Notes: generated by a model from the sequence alone, not told the origin. 64,000 nucleotides of DNA from Bacillus sp. CH30_1T (GCF_008364765.1 NZ_VTUY01000014.1:16473-80472); one strand, 5' to 3'. Positions 35,385 through 44,813 are shown, numbered from the stretch's first letter. Translations and numbers: made by a program.

Positions 35385-35585
35385 GTGAGGTTATCAGATG
35401 TAGGAATTAATCCTAGTACTTTGAAACTAGAAATTGATATAATGGATAAAGAAGGAAGTTTTGCTGTTGTGGTGTGTGATGGGAAGGCGAAGGTTACAAA
35501 GTTGCCACCTCATGGTGAGACGAATATTGTTACGCATCAAGGGAAAGTGAAACGGGTTAGGTGGAATGAGGGGGAAGAGTTTTGA
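35385..35585 (+). CDS. XtrA-like phage protein
   Basis: 66 aa from GTG 35385 (AGGAGGGATTCTG). The C-terminal block LPPHGETNIVTHQGKVKRVR followed by WNEGEEF resembles XtrA of PBSX. Function unknown; in PBSX-type phages it lies just before the late regulator. Overlaps the RelA/SpoT gene by 4 bases. Confidence 0.75.
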   Translation: MRLSDVGINPSTLKLEIDIMDKEGSFAVVVCDGKAKVTKLPPHGETNIVTHQGKVKRVRWNEGEEF

Positions 35586-36646
35586 AGGACATTTTAGAGG
35601 AATACGATGTGAAGAAGGTAATCTATCTTGAATATGAGGAAAAGATAATTAGTTTAATTAGATCCTTACTAAAGGAACATGGAATAACTATTCATGCAAT
35701 TGAGTCTCGAGTAAAAGACAAAAAAAGTTTAGAGAAAAAAATAGAAAGGAAGGATGGGAAATATTCAACACTAGATGAAATTACCGATACTGTGGGTCTA
35801 CGAATAATAACTTATTTTGAAGATGATGTAGATAAAATTGCTGAAATATTAGAGGAAGAGTTTTACTTAGATACACAAAACTCCGTAGATAAACGAAACA
35901 GTTCTAATCCAGAAGCATTCGGTTATGCATCTTTACATTATATATTGAGACTTAAAGAGCCAAGAGCGTCATTACCTGAGTATCAGAGGTTTAACTTTAT
36001 AAATTTTGAAATTCAGATTAGATCTATCTTACAACATGCTTGGGCAGAAATTGAGCATGATATAGGATATAAAAGTTCAGTGGAGATACCAAAAGATATT
36101 CGACGGAATTTCTCTAGAGTATCAAGTTTACTTGAATTAGCGGATATTGAATTTATTAGAATTAAAAAAGAAATTAGTGAGTATTCAATTAAGGTTAAAG
36201 AAAACATACAGAATGAAAAATTAGACATACCTCTTGATAAAGTAACCCTTGAAGAATTTATAACAGATTCTAAGGTTGTAAGGGAACTGGATGAATTTTT
36301 ACTAGATAAACTTAATGGGGATCATATTGAATTCGAAAAGAACTTTTCAGAGAGAACATTAATACGCCTGAAGTTGTTAGAAATATCTTCAGTAGAAGAA
36401 CTAAAAAATAAACTCGAGTCTAAGAAGACAAAAATTAAAAAATTCGCAACTATATGGCTCAGTGATTCTCCAAGAGAAGAGGTAATTAAAAGCATAGCAA
36501 TGGGCCTTTCAATATTTTATTTAATGTATGTTCTAGCAGGAGAAAGTGAAAATGAGAATTTTGTAATTGAATATGCAAAAACTTTAAGTGAATATGAAAA
36601 AGAGGAACTAGCAGAAAGGATTATTGAAACAATAAATAGTATATAG
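35582..36646 (+). CDS. RelA/SpoT-domain nucleotidyltransferase
   Basis: 354 aa from TTG 35582. The (p)ppGpp-synthetase-type fold is intact: Asp69 in DTVGLRI, Tyr/His substrate residues in FGYASLHYIL, Glu143 in FEIQIRS and HAWAEIEHDIGYK. No HD hydrolase or TGS/ACT regulatory domain is present. A C-terminal extension of about 150 residues is not a recognised domain. Family members either make alarmones or, as toxSAS/CapRel enzymes, pyrophosphorylate tRNA to stop translation during phage attack. The extension could be an inhibitory or sensing domain. Confidence 0.85.
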   Translation: MKDILEEYDVKKVIYLEYEEKIISLIRSLLKEHGITIHAIESRVKDKKSLEKKIERKDGKYSTLDEITDTVGLRIITYFEDDVDKIAEILEEEFYLDTQNSVDKRNSSNPEAFGYASLHYILRLKEPRASLPEYQRFNFINFEIQIRSILQHAWAEIEHDIGYKSSVEIPKDIRRNFSRVSSLLELADIEFIRIKKEISEYSIKVKENIQNEKLDIPLDKVTLEEFITDSKVVRELDEFLLDKLNGDHIEFEKNFSERTLIRLKLLEISSVEELKNKLESKKTKIKKFATIWLSDSPREEVIKSIAMGLSIFYLMYVLAGESENENFVIEYAKTLSEYEKEELAERIIETINSI

Positions 36647-36668
36647 TAGTACCTACCAGTTAACTGGA

Positions 36669-36716
36669 GGCACTAATCTTACACTTTTTTAGTGGTATGA
36701 TTAGTGCCATTTTTTA
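36669..36716 (+). terminator. Terminator after the RelA/SpoT gene
   Basis: GGCACTAATC / GATTAGTGCC perfect 10-bp stem followed by ATTTTTTATTT. Confidence 0.8.
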
Positions 36717-36730
36717 TTTGAGGTGATATC

Positions 36731-37231
36731 TTGGAAAAACTTATATTGAGTTATAAAGAGAGCTTAAAGGAAGCTAAATCTATAAAAAAAAATGCTTCTG
36801 ATCGTGACAAATCCTTGATTAATGGGTTCATAAGAGACTTGCAATATGCTATAGAATGGATGGAAACAGGAAGGCAACCTGGTAATAAGCGAGGTGTGGA
36901 GAGACTAGCTGCGTATCAAAGAGAAAGACCATTTGATCCATTATTAATGCAACGATATTTCAGAAGTAATGCAGTTATTTATCCTTGGGATAATTATAGT
37001 AAGGACAATAAAGTAACTTCTGAGGAACGAGAAAGAATTGATGATGCTCTCTCGGTTCTTACAGCAAAGGAAAAAGAGGTGTATTTAATGTCTCGTGGCC
37101 ATTGTTTATCATATGGTCAAATTGCGAATTACTTATGCATTAGCTCAAGCAGTGTTCAAACAATGATTGAAAGAGCTGAAAAGAAAATTGCCAAAAGAAG
37201 ATATGATAGTCTCTTCTGCTTAAGCAGTTGA
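36731..37231 (+). CDS. Phage late-gene sigma-like regulator (Xpf type)
   Basis: 166 aa from TTG 36731. The C-terminal region-4-like HTH (LTAKEKEVYLMSRGHCLSYG, then SSVQTMIERAEKKI) resembles sigma-70 region 4; the N-terminus has ESLKEAKSIKKN and WMETGRQPGNKRGVERLAAY found in PBSX Xpf-like factors. Expected to switch on the late operon downstream. Confidence 0.82.
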   Translation: MEKLILSYKESLKEAKSIKKNASDRDKSLINGFIRDLQYAIEWMETGRQPGNKRGVERLAAYQRERPFDPLLMQRYFRSNAVIYPWDNYSKDNKVTSEERERIDDALSVLTAKEKEVYLMSRGHCLSYGQIANYLCISSSSVQTMIERAEKKIAKRRYDSLFCLSS

Positions 37232-37246
37232 GCCTATTTTTTTACA

Positions 37247-37276
37247 TTGTTAAACGAACGTATGTTCTGATATATT
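37247..37276 (+). promoter_or_regulatory. Promoter with embedded LexA box, methyltransferase/late region
   Basis: TTGTTA (37247-37252), 18 bases, TATATT (37271-37276). The spacer contains CGAACGTATGTTCT (37255-37268), matching the Bacillus SOS consensus except the last base. LexA bound here would cover the promoter. Confidence 0.65.
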
Positions 37277-37304
37277 TATTGAAGTGAGAATGGAGTTGAA
37301 GGTT

Positions 37305-38048
37305 ATGAGAACAAAGGACTTACATAACACAATTATCTTAGGGGATTGTTTGGAGCAGATGAATTTAATTGAAGACAAGAGCATCGATATGATCTTATGT
37401 GATTTACCCTATGGAACCACCCGGTGCTCCTGGGACGAAATTATCCCGTTCGATAAACTTTGGGAACAATATGAACGAGTTATAAAAGATAACGGAGCGA
37501 TTATTTTAACTGCTTCACAGCCTTTTACTACTAAACTGATAAGTAGCAACATGAAATTATTTAGGTATGAATGGATCTGGAAGAAAGGTAAGCATGTTAC
37601 CGGTTTTCCGAATGCTAAGAGAATGCCTATGAAGAATCATGAAAATATTTGTGTGTTTTATAAGAGACTACCTACATATAATCCTCAGGGGATCATTCCT
37701 TTGATGCAGACAAAGAGAAGGAAACGGAAAAAGGTAACTGATCTGATGGCTAATACTGATTCCTTGAAACGTGAGTATGTTACAACTCATAAGAATTATC
37801 CTAAAAGCATTCTTGATTATTCTAGAGACTCAAAAACCAAACATCCAACACAAAAACCAGTTGCTCTTTTTGAGTATTTGATTAAGACGTATACCCACAA
37901 AGGTGAAGTGGTTTTGGATAACTGTATGGGTAGTGGTACGACTGCAGTTGCTTGTTTAAAAACTGATAGGAAGTTTATTGGAATTGAGAAGGATGAGTTT
38001 TGGTATCTTGAAGCTCTAGAGAGAATAAAATCAATGAATTTGTCGTAG
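37305..38048 (+). CDS. Phage DNA methyltransferase (N6-adenine/N4-cytosine type)
   Basis: 247 aa from ATG 37305 (GGAG ten bases upstream; a GTG at 37284 has no site). Motif IV DLPYG (after DMILC) precedes the SAM motif I LDNCMGSGTTAVAC, the beta-class order. HPTQKP is the usual motif before it. No cognate endonuclease is adjacent, so it is probably an orphan methylase protecting phage DNA from restriction. Controlled by the SOS-box promoter. Confidence 0.92.
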   Translation: MRTKDLHNTIILGDCLEQMNLIEDKSIDMILCDLPYGTTRCSWDEIIPFDKLWEQYERVIKDNGAIILTASQPFTTKLISSNMKLFRYEWIWKKGKHVTGFPNAKRMPMKNHENICVFYKRLPTYNPQGIIPLMQTKRRKRKKVTDLMANTDSLKREYVTTHKNYPKSILDYSRDSKTKHPTQKPVALFEYLIKTYTHKGEVVLDNCMGSGTTAVACLKTDRKFIGIEKDEFWYLEALERIKSMNLS

Positions 38049-38137
38049 GAAAGCCACTTATTAGTAAGAGAATTAAAGGATAGTGCAGGAAAATATCTCC
38101 TTTTGTCGAAAGTTATATAAAAAGGAGATGGTAATTA

Positions 38138-38539
38138 ATGAATGGAACTCATATTCAATACGCCAAGGCAGTAGGTAAAATCGGAGAAGCCGTGAGTAAA
38201 ACTGGAAATAAATTTGGAGAAGTCAGTGAAAGACAAATGAAGACACCGGAAGAAATAGTAAAGGCTAAGAATGACTATGATATCCTGATAAAAGAGCTCA
38301 AAAGGCAAAAAAGAAAATTGGAGAACATCATCCCTCCAAGTCCAGTAAAAGATCAACACGCTGAGTTAATCAATAATTATCAGCAGTTTATCGTTGGAAC
38401 AGAAGCAATGAATACAGCTTGGGATTTTGAAAATGCTACTCTGAATGAGGAACAGTTTGCTAAGGGCAAGGAAGCTCAACAAGAGTCTAGTAAAAATATT
38501 AAGCAAATTTCAGAGACAATTGCAGATATCTTGTTTTAG
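38138..38539 (+). CDS. Hypothetical phage protein
   Basis: 133 aa, AAAAGGAGATGG upstream. Largely helical and charged with a coiled-coil part (LIKELKRQKRKLENII). It ends with its own terminator before the terminase genes. Function unknown. Confidence 0.65.
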   Translation: MNGTHIQYAKAVGKIGEAVSKTGNKFGEVSERQMKTPEEIVKAKNDYDILIKELKRQKRKLENIIPPSPVKDQHAELINNYQQFIVGTEAMNTAWDFENATLNEEQFAKGKEAQQESSKNIKQISETIADILF

Positions 38540-38546
38540 AATTTAG

Positions 38547-38567
38547 CACCCAATCGGGTGTTTTTTT
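38547..38567 (+). terminator. Terminator upstream of the terminase operon
   Basis: CACCC / GGGTG with AATC loop and seven T. Confidence 0.75.
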
Positions 38568-38604
38568 ATTTTTTAGGTTTATTTTCGGAGGTGGGTGAGA
38601 TGAA

Positions 38605-39039
38605 GTGAAGCTAACAGAGAAACAAAAACGCTTTGCAGATGAATATATAAAATCAGGGAATATTTCAGCTGCATATAAAAGCGCCTATCCTAGCGTAAAA
38701 AAGGATGCAGCTGCCAGAGCATCCGGAAGCAGGCTGCTAACAAAGGCTAACGTGAGATCGTATATTGATGAGCGATTAGAAGAATTGAAAAAGAAATCAA
38801 TTGCTGAACAAGATGAGATTCTTCAATTTCTCACTGCAGTAATGAGGGGAGAACATACAGAACAAATCCCGATAGGCATTGGTGAAGGTGCTCAACAGCT
38901 AGAAGACAAGGATCCTTTTCTGAAAGATAGAGTTAAGGCAGCAGAGCTCTTAGGTAAGAGATATGTCATGTGGACCGATAAGCAGCAAGTTGAGACAATA
39001 ACCCCTGTTTTTGTAGAGGATGTACCTGATGAAGACTAA
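38605..39039 (+). CDS. terS: Terminase small subunit
   Basis: 144 aa from GTG 38605. N-terminal KLTEKQKRFADEYIKSGNIS, then AAARASGSRLLTKANVRSYI: the HTH-containing Terminase_2 family. It recognises the pac/cos site and hands DNA to the large subunit, whose gene overlaps its end. Confidence 0.92.
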   Translation: MKLTEKQKRFADEYIKSGNISAAYKSAYPSVKKDAAARASGSRLLTKANVRSYIDERLEELKKKSIAEQDEILQFLTAVMRGEHTEQIPIGIGEGAQQLEDKDPFLKDRVKAAELLGKRYVMWTDKQQVETITPVFVEDVPDED

Positions 39040-40315
39040 GCAACATAAAATCTCCATCAAAATGAAAATAGGTGGAGGTTACAACCGGTTTTGGAACAAC
39101 AAGCAGTTCTACCGGGTAGTAAAAGGTTCACGTGGTAGTAAGAAATCAAAGAACACTGCAATAAATTTCATTCATAGAATCATGAAATACTCCTGGGCGA
39201 ATCTACTAGTAGTTCGGAGATATTCAAACACCAACAAACAATCTACTTATACTGATTTAAAATGGGCAGCCACGCAATTAGGGGTTGCCCATTTATTTAA
39301 GTTCAATGAATCAATGCCAGAGATAACGTACATGCCTACTGGCCAGAAGATCTTGTTCAGAGGTCTTGATGATGAATTGAAGATCACATCAATCACCGTT
39401 GATGTTGGGATATTATGTTGGGCTTGGTTCGAGGAATGTTACCAGGTCGAATCAGAAGCAAAATTCCGAACAGTAGTTGAATCCATACGTGGTAGTTATG
39501 ATGATCCTGAATTTTTTAAGCAGGTCACAGTGACGTTTAACCCGTGGTCGGATCGACATTGGCTTAAAAAGGTCTTTTTTGATGAAGAGACCAGGGAGAA
39601 AGACACTTTTGCTATTACAACAACATTCAGGGTTAATGAGTGGCTAGATGACGTTGACCGTGCAAGATACGAGGATTTATATAGGACCAACCCTCGACGT
39701 GCCAGGATTGTTTGTGATGGTGATTGGGGAGTCGCAGAGGGTCTAGTCTTTGAGAACTTTGAAGTAAGGGACTTCGACATTCATCAGAAAATCAAAGAGA
39801 TTCAGGAAACTGCACATGGTATGGACTTTGGTTTTACAAATGATCCTACTACCTTACCAAGTTCAGTAGTGGACCTGAAAAATAAAGAGCTTTGGATATA
39901 TGATGAGCATTATGAGAAAGCGATGCTCACTGATGACATCTATAAAATAATCATTAGAAAAGGACTTCTTAAATCAGTCATCACAGCTGACTCTGCAGAA
40001 CGACGATTGATTCAGGAATTAATCAATAAAGGTGTTAGAAGGATGAGAGCTTCAGTCAAAGGGAAAGGCAGCGTGAATCAAGGAATACTGTTCATTCAAG
40101 GATTCAAGGTGTACATTCATCCCACATGTGAACATACCATTGAAGAATTTAATACGTACACGTTTGATCAGGATAAAGACGGTAAGTGGTTGAATACACC
40201 GATTGATGCAAATAACCATATTATCGATGCATTGAGATACAGCTTGGAACAATACCATTTGGGAGTTGCTAAGAAAGACGACACTTACAATGCTTTAAAA
40301 GGATTAGGTTTATAG
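39029..40315 (+). CDS. terL: Terminase large subunit (PBSX/XtmB type)
   Basis: 428 aa from ATG 39029 (AGAGGATGTACCTG). ATPase domain with Walker A GSRGSKKSKNT and Walker B CWAWFEE; nuclease domain with MDFGFTNDPT, TADSAE and the final NNHIIDALRY acidic site. Packages DNA into proheads and cuts it. Confidence 0.95.
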   Translation: MKTKQHKISIKMKIGGGYNRFWNNKQFYRVVKGSRGSKKSKNTAINFIHRIMKYSWANLLVVRRYSNTNKQSTYTDLKWAATQLGVAHLFKFNESMPEITYMPTGQKILFRGLDDELKITSITVDVGILCWAWFEECYQVESEAKFRTVVESIRGSYDDPEFFKQVTVTFNPWSDRHWLKKVFFDEETREKDTFAITTTFRVNEWLDDVDRARYEDLYRTNPRRARIVCDGDWGVAEGLVFENFEVRDFDIHQKIKEIQETAHGMDFGFTNDPTTLPSSVVDLKNKELWIYDEHYEKAMLTDDIYKIIIRKGLLKSVITADSAERRLIQELINKGVRRMRASVKGKGSVNQGILFIQGFKVYIHPTCEHTIEEFNTYTFDQDKDGKWLNTPIDANNHIIDALRYSLEQYHLGVAKKDDTYNALKGLGL

Positions 40316-40325
40316 GAGGTGGAAC

Positions 40326-41768
40326 ATGAATCACGTAAATAATTTTGAGCTTGGAGAAGATAAGTACAGCAGGACGAAGAAGAGGCGGTTTAGTAAAGAA
40401 GCAAATATTCAATATACGTTTGAATCAGCTAAATCGCTGGTCCAAGATACAAGTGAACTTTCTGCCATTCTAAAACATCATATCGAACACCAACGTCCAA
40501 GGCTCAATGTCTTGGACGATTATTATCTTGGAGAGAACACGACAATCTCAGCCTCCAAACGGCGCAAAGAAGATGATAAGGCGGATCACCGGGCCAAGCA
40601 CAATTACGCGAAGTATGTATCTAATTTCATGCAGGGATTTTTTGTAGGTGTGCCTGTTTCAGTCCGTCATAAGGATAAAACCACTCAAGAGAGAATTAAT
40701 GAAATCAACGAGACAATCGAAGATGCAGCGCTTAATGCAGATATAGTTCTTGATTTATCTATATACGGTCGGGCATATGAACTGATACACCGGAACCAAC
40801 GAGATCAAACCAAGGTATATTTATCTTCACCATTAGAAACCTTCTTAATCTATGACACTACTATAGAGAAGAACGTTATTGCTGGGGTCAGATACTTCTC
40901 AGTTGGGTATGGAGGACAAAGAAAAATTAAAGTCATTCTATATACAGACAAGAAAATCTACACGTATTTCACTTCGAATATGGGTGACTATAATTTGACG
41001 ATTGATAGTGACCTTGATCATCCGTTTGCGGAAGTCCCGATTAATGAACACAGTAACAATCGATTCCGTCAGGGGGACTTTGAGAATGTACTAGACTTGA
41101 TCGATTTATATGATGCAGCACAATCTGATACGGCAAACTATATGACTGATCTGAACGATGCAATGCTGAAGATACTCGGTAATGTCGAATTGGATGCAGT
41201 TGAGGCTAAGAAAATGAAAGAAGCGAACATTATCTTTCTTAAGCCAACTCAAAATGCAGATGGCAGAGAGGGTCATATTGAAGCTGATTATATCTATAAA
41301 CAATACGATGTATCTGGAAGTGAAGCGTATAAAGGAAGACTTCAAACGGATATTCATAAGTTCACAAACACACCAGATTTAAATGATGAGAATTTCAGTG
41401 GTCAACAAACCGGGGAAGCGATGAAGTATAAACTGTTTGGTCTTGAACAAATTCGAATAAATAAGGAGCGTCTCTTCAAGAGATCCTTAAACAGACGTTA
41501 TAGGCTCATCAATAATGTCATGCACTTGGCGAGTGAAGCTGGGAAAGAAGAATTTGATGGATTAACCTATAAGTTTACTCCTAACCTTCCTAAGAGCACT
41601 AAAGATGCTGTGGAGATGTTTAATGCACTTGGAGGTGAGTTGTCCCAGGAAACGAAGCTGAAGATCATTCCAATGATTGTAGAAAACCCAGAAGAGGAAG
41701 AAAAAAAGATATCAGGTGAAAGGGCCAAACAGAGACAATCGATGTCCTCCGAGTATATGAGGAATTGA
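40326..41768 (+). CDS. Portal protein (SPP1 Gp6-like)
   Basis: 480 aa. Typical sequence: YYLGENTTI, HNYAKYVSNFMQGFFVGVPV, YGRAYELIHRN, FSGQQTGEAMKYKLFGLEQ. Forms the dodecameric channel at one capsid vertex. TAGGAGGTGGAAC upstream. Confidence 0.94.
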   Translation: MNHVNNFELGEDKYSRTKKRRFSKEANIQYTFESAKSLVQDTSELSAILKHHIEHQRPRLNVLDDYYLGENTTISASKRRKEDDKADHRAKHNYAKYVSNFMQGFFVGVPVSVRHKDKTTQERINEINETIEDAALNADIVLDLSIYGRAYELIHRNQRDQTKVYLSSPLETFLIYDTTIEKNVIAGVRYFSVGYGGQRKIKVILYTDKKIYTYFTSNMGDYNLTIDSDLDHPFAEVPINEHSNNRFRQGDFENVLDLIDLYDAAQSDTANYMTDLNDAMLKILGNVELDAVEAKKMKEANIIFLKPTQNADGREGHIEADYIYKQYDVSGSEAYKGRLQTDIHKFTNTPDLNDENFSGQQTGEAMKYKLFGLEQIRINKERLFKRSLNRRYRLINNVMHLASEAGKEEFDGLTYKFTPNLPKSTKDAVEMFNALGGELSQETKLKIIPMIVENPEEEEKKISGERAKQRQSMSSEYMRN

Positions 41769-41778
41769 GGTGTGGTAG

Positions 41779-42729
41779 ATGGCTGATGAAGAATCCTACT
41801 GGATAAAGCGTGAAAGAGACAATATCAAGCGTGAGCAAATGAATGATGAAATAGTATCAAGAAAATTAAAAGAGATAATTGATCATGCTCTTCGCGAGGT
41901 AGAAAAAGAAATCAATGCTTTTTATTCCCGGTATGCAGAAAAAAATACGATAACGTTAGCTGAAGCTAGAAAACGTGTATCTGAGTTTGATGTTCAATCA
42001 TTTGAAAGAACAGCAGCACGATATGTGAGGGAGAAGGACTTCTCTCCGAAAGCGAATAAGGAGCTCTACACATATAACACTAAAATGAGAGTTAACCGCC
42101 AGGAGCTTCTCATGATGTATTTAAATGCACATATAGTGTCTATGGCCAATGAACAAGAAAGGACCTTCCAAGAGTATTTGGAACAGGCAGGAATATCTGA
42201 AGTGTTAAGGCAAGCCGGGATCTTAGGAGTCAACATGGCAATCACCACTCCTACTCTTAAATCAATTGTTGGAGCCTCGTTTTACGGAGCCAAGTGGTCT
42301 TCAAGGATATGGGGAGATATGAAAGCCCTCAGAGTAGAATTGGAGGGTATTATCAATAGTGCAATCGTTCGTGGGGTACATCCTAGTAAGTATATAAGGA
42401 AAATTCGAGAGCGATTTGAAGTCAGTTCATTTGAAGCAAAAAGGTTATTAATCACTGAAACTGCCAGAGTCCAGGTGGAAGCACAAAAGTTATCGTATCA
42501 GGCTGTTTCTAATGATGAAGAAGCGGAATATGAATATGTTGCCGTAATGGATGGGAAGACCACAAAGAGATGTGAACTTTTGAATAAGAAAAAATTCAAA
42601 GTGAAGGAAATGAAGCCAGGAATCAACGCTCCTCCCATGCATCCTTTTTGTAGGAGTTCAACGGCACTGGTTTTGGGAGACTGGAGAAAGTATTTTTTTG
42701 TGAGTACGAAAGAGAAATATACCTTATAA
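41779..42729 (+). CDS. Minor head protein (SPP1 Gp7-like)
   Basis: 316 aa. N-terminal helical region, then the Phage_Mu_F/Gp7 motif: LLITETARVQVEAQKLSY, YVAVMDGKTTKRCELLNKKKF, and APPMHPFCRSSTALV (the C-x-H-x-x-C-R signature). Acts in head morphogenesis and binds the portal. Confidence 0.92.
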   Translation: MADEESYWIKRERDNIKREQMNDEIVSRKLKEIIDHALREVEKEINAFYSRYAEKNTITLAEARKRVSEFDVQSFERTAARYVREKDFSPKANKELYTYNTKMRVNRQELLMMYLNAHIVSMANEQERTFQEYLEQAGISEVLRQAGILGVNMAITTPTLKSIVGASFYGAKWSSRIWGDMKALRVELEGIINSAIVRGVHPSKYIRKIRERFEVSSFEAKRLLITETARVQVEAQKLSYQAVSNDEEAEYEYVAVMDGKTTKRCELLNKKKFKVKEMKPGINAPPMHPFCRSSTALVLGDWRKYFFVSTKEKYTL

Positions 42730-42862
42730 GAATTTGTTCGAGCGCGTCTTTGAGCACCAGACGTTATAAACAGGCTTATTTGTTTTGTTAATAAACGTGT
42801 GAGGACGTTAATAATGGGCATCTGCGTGTTGTTGCGTGTTCATGGGTTAGGAGGAAATAAAC
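42730..42862 (+). other. Non-coding leader of the scaffold/capsid genes
   Basis: 133 bases without a gene in an otherwise tightly packed operon. Includes small complementary pairs such as CGTCT / AGACG and ACGTTATAAAC with a distal mate, and repeated GCGTGTT. Possibly a structured 5' region that raises capsid and scaffold expression; no known RNA family recognised. Confidence 0.35.
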
Positions 42863-43510
42863 TTGATCAACCCAATAAATGTGTATAATCCAGCAGCCTT
42901 TAAGAAGCAGTTTGAACCTTTAAAACTAGATCTGCAGTATTTTGCTGAGCCGAATGAACCGCCGGCAGATCCACCGAATCCCGATGATCCACCAAAGGAT
43001 CCACCGGAAAAAATTGAGCTATCGTCAGAAGAACTTCAAAAAAAGATTGAAGCTGAGTCAGATCGTAAGCTTGCAAAAGCCCTTGAGAAGAAGCAAAAGG
43101 AATGGGAGTCTCAGCTTGATCAAAGAATTGCTGATGCTAAAAAAGATGCAGAACAATACGCAAAAATGACTCAGAAAGAAAGAGAAGATGCTGAGTACAA
43201 GAAGCGCCTAGAAGCACTTGATAAGCGAGAGCGTGAATTAAATACTAAGCAGCTTCGTTCTGAAGTAGAAACAGACTTGAAAAATGAGGGACTGCCGGCA
43301 GCTTTTGCTGATTCTCTTATCAAGCTTGAAGACAACGAGAAAATTAAGGAAGCAGTGACCAGTATCAAAAAGGAATTCGATGCTGCAGTTAATAACGTGG
43401 TAAAGGAAAAGCTTCGGCAGGATCCACCTGAAACGGGCGGTTCTAAACTAAACATCAGTAGCCATACAACAAAAGCAGAAATGGCAAGGAAGAATAGAAT
43501 CATTAAATAA
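42863..43510 (+). CDS. Scaffold protein (DUF4355-like)
   Basis: 215 aa from TTG 42863 (TTAGGAGGAAATAAAC). Pro-rich acidic segment (about 30-50), then a long coiled coil (about 50-150) and a basic C-terminus. Guides capsid assembly and is removed. Its N-terminal LKLDLQYFAE is nearly the same as the capsid N-terminus. Confidence 0.88.
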   Translation: MINPINVYNPAAFKKQFEPLKLDLQYFAEPNEPPADPPNPDDPPKDPPEKIELSSEELQKKIEAESDRKLAKALEKKQKEWESQLDQRIADAKKDAEQYAKMTQKEREDAEYKKRLEALDKRERELNTKQLRSEVETDLKNEGLPAAFADSLIKLEDNEKIKEAVTSIKKEFDAAVNNVVKEKLRQDPPETGGSKLNISSHTTKAEMARKNRIIK

Positions 43511-43525
43511 GAGGAGAGAAATCAT

Positions 43526-44464
43526 ATGGGAACAAATCTATTAAAACTTGATCTACAGTACTTTGCGCAAACATTTAGCCCAGATAACGTAATGGTTCAC
43601 GAAGCGAAAGATGGTACGATCCCGGATAAGTACAACACAATGATCTTGAATGATGTAATGGAAAATTCCAAGATCATGCAGCTTGGTATTTACGAGGAAA
43701 TGACGGATAAAGAAAAGACATTCGAATACTTTGCCGAAGGACCTGGGGCTTACTGGGTAGGTGAGACTGAGAAGATTCAAACTTCAAAACCAACTTTGCT
43801 GCAAGTTAAGATGACGGCCAAGAAGCTGGCTGTCATTCTACCAGTTTCCCGAGAGTATCTACAGTATAGGGTTTCGAATTTCTTTGAATTGATGCGTCCG
43901 AAGATTGCAGAGGCATTCTACAAAAAGTTTGATGAAGCAGGAATTCTGAATGTAGCTAACCCATTCACTCAATCGATTGAACAATCAGTAACAGCTGCAG
44001 AAAATATAGTTTATGACGGGATCACTTACGACAATATCCTGGCTGTAGAAGATGAGCTTTTCGAGAATGATGTAGAGCCAAACGCATGGATTTCAAAAGT
44101 GCAAAATCATACTGCCTTACGCAATGCTCAAAAAGCTGAAAATGGAACATTACAATCATTGTATGATCGTTCAAATAATACTATTGATGGGTTGCCAGCA
44201 GTGGATTTAAAAACTGCAAATCTTGCAAAAGGAACCCTTTACGCTGGTGATTTTGATCAATTGCGTTATGGTATTCCTTTTAATATTGATTATGCAATTT
44301 CAGAGGAAGCACAACTGTCTACTATTACAAATGCAGACGGGTCACCTATAAACTTGTTTGAGCAGGAAATGGTTGCTCTTCGTGCCACTATGGATGTAGG
44401 TTTAATGATCATTAAAGATGAAGCTTTCGCTAAGTTAACGCCTGACGCTCCGCCGGTAGGATAA
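43526..44464 (+). CDS. Major capsid protein (HK97 fold)
   Basis: 312 aa. LLKLDLQYFAQ N-terminus, EYFAEGPGAYWVGETEKIQT, KLAVILPVSREYLQY, and C-terminal EQEMVALRATMDVG, all typical of the HK97-like capsids of Gp13/SPP1-type phages. AGAGGAGAGAAATCAT upstream. Confidence 0.93.
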   Translation: MGTNLLKLDLQYFAQTFSPDNVMVHEAKDGTIPDKYNTMILNDVMENSKIMQLGIYEEMTDKEKTFEYFAEGPGAYWVGETEKIQTSKPTLLQVKMTAKKLAVILPVSREYLQYRVSNFFELMRPKIAEAFYKKFDEAGILNVANPFTQSIEQSVTAAENIVYDGITYDNILAVEDELFENDVEPNAWISKVQNHTALRNAQKAENGTLQSLYDRSNNTIDGLPAVDLKTANLAKGTLYAGDFDQLRYGIPFNIDYAISEEAQLSTITNADGSPINLFEQEMVALRATMDVGLMIIKDEAFAKLTPDAPPVG

Positions 44465-44492
44465 ATAATATAAATGTTAGGAGGAATTTTAA

Positions 44493-44813
44493 TTGAAATA
44501 TACTGTATTACGTTCTTTTACGGATAAGTACACACAGAAAGCATACTACAAAGGGAATTCTTATCCAGGTGAAAAAGTGTCTAAGGAACGATTAGAGGAG
44601 CTCGCAACTAAGAACAATACGCAAAAGAAAGTGTTGATTGAGGTAGTGGGATCTTCTAACAAAGCAGATGGAGGAAATCCCTATGGCGAGCCAGCGGATC
44701 AAGATGGTCAAGACGGAGAATTCCCAAAGCATACAGGCGGTCCTTGGTATGTATTGTCTAACGGAGTAAAGATTCAAGGTAAGAAGAAGCTTTTGCTGCA
44801 GAAGCAGAATTGA
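44493..44813 (+). CDS. Head-associated hypothetical protein
   Basis: 106 aa from TTG 44493 (TAGGAGGAATTTTAA). The N-terminus KYTVLRSFTDKYTQKAYYKG resembles small phage proteins following capsid genes; the C-terminus is Gly/Asp-rich and then basic. Likely a head fibre or completion protein, uncertain. Confidence 0.65.
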   Translation: MKYTVLRSFTDKYTQKAYYKGNSYPGEKVSKERLEELATKNNTQKKVLIEVVGSSNKADGGNPYGEPADQDGQDGEFPKHTGGPWYVLSNGVKIQGKKKLLLQKQN

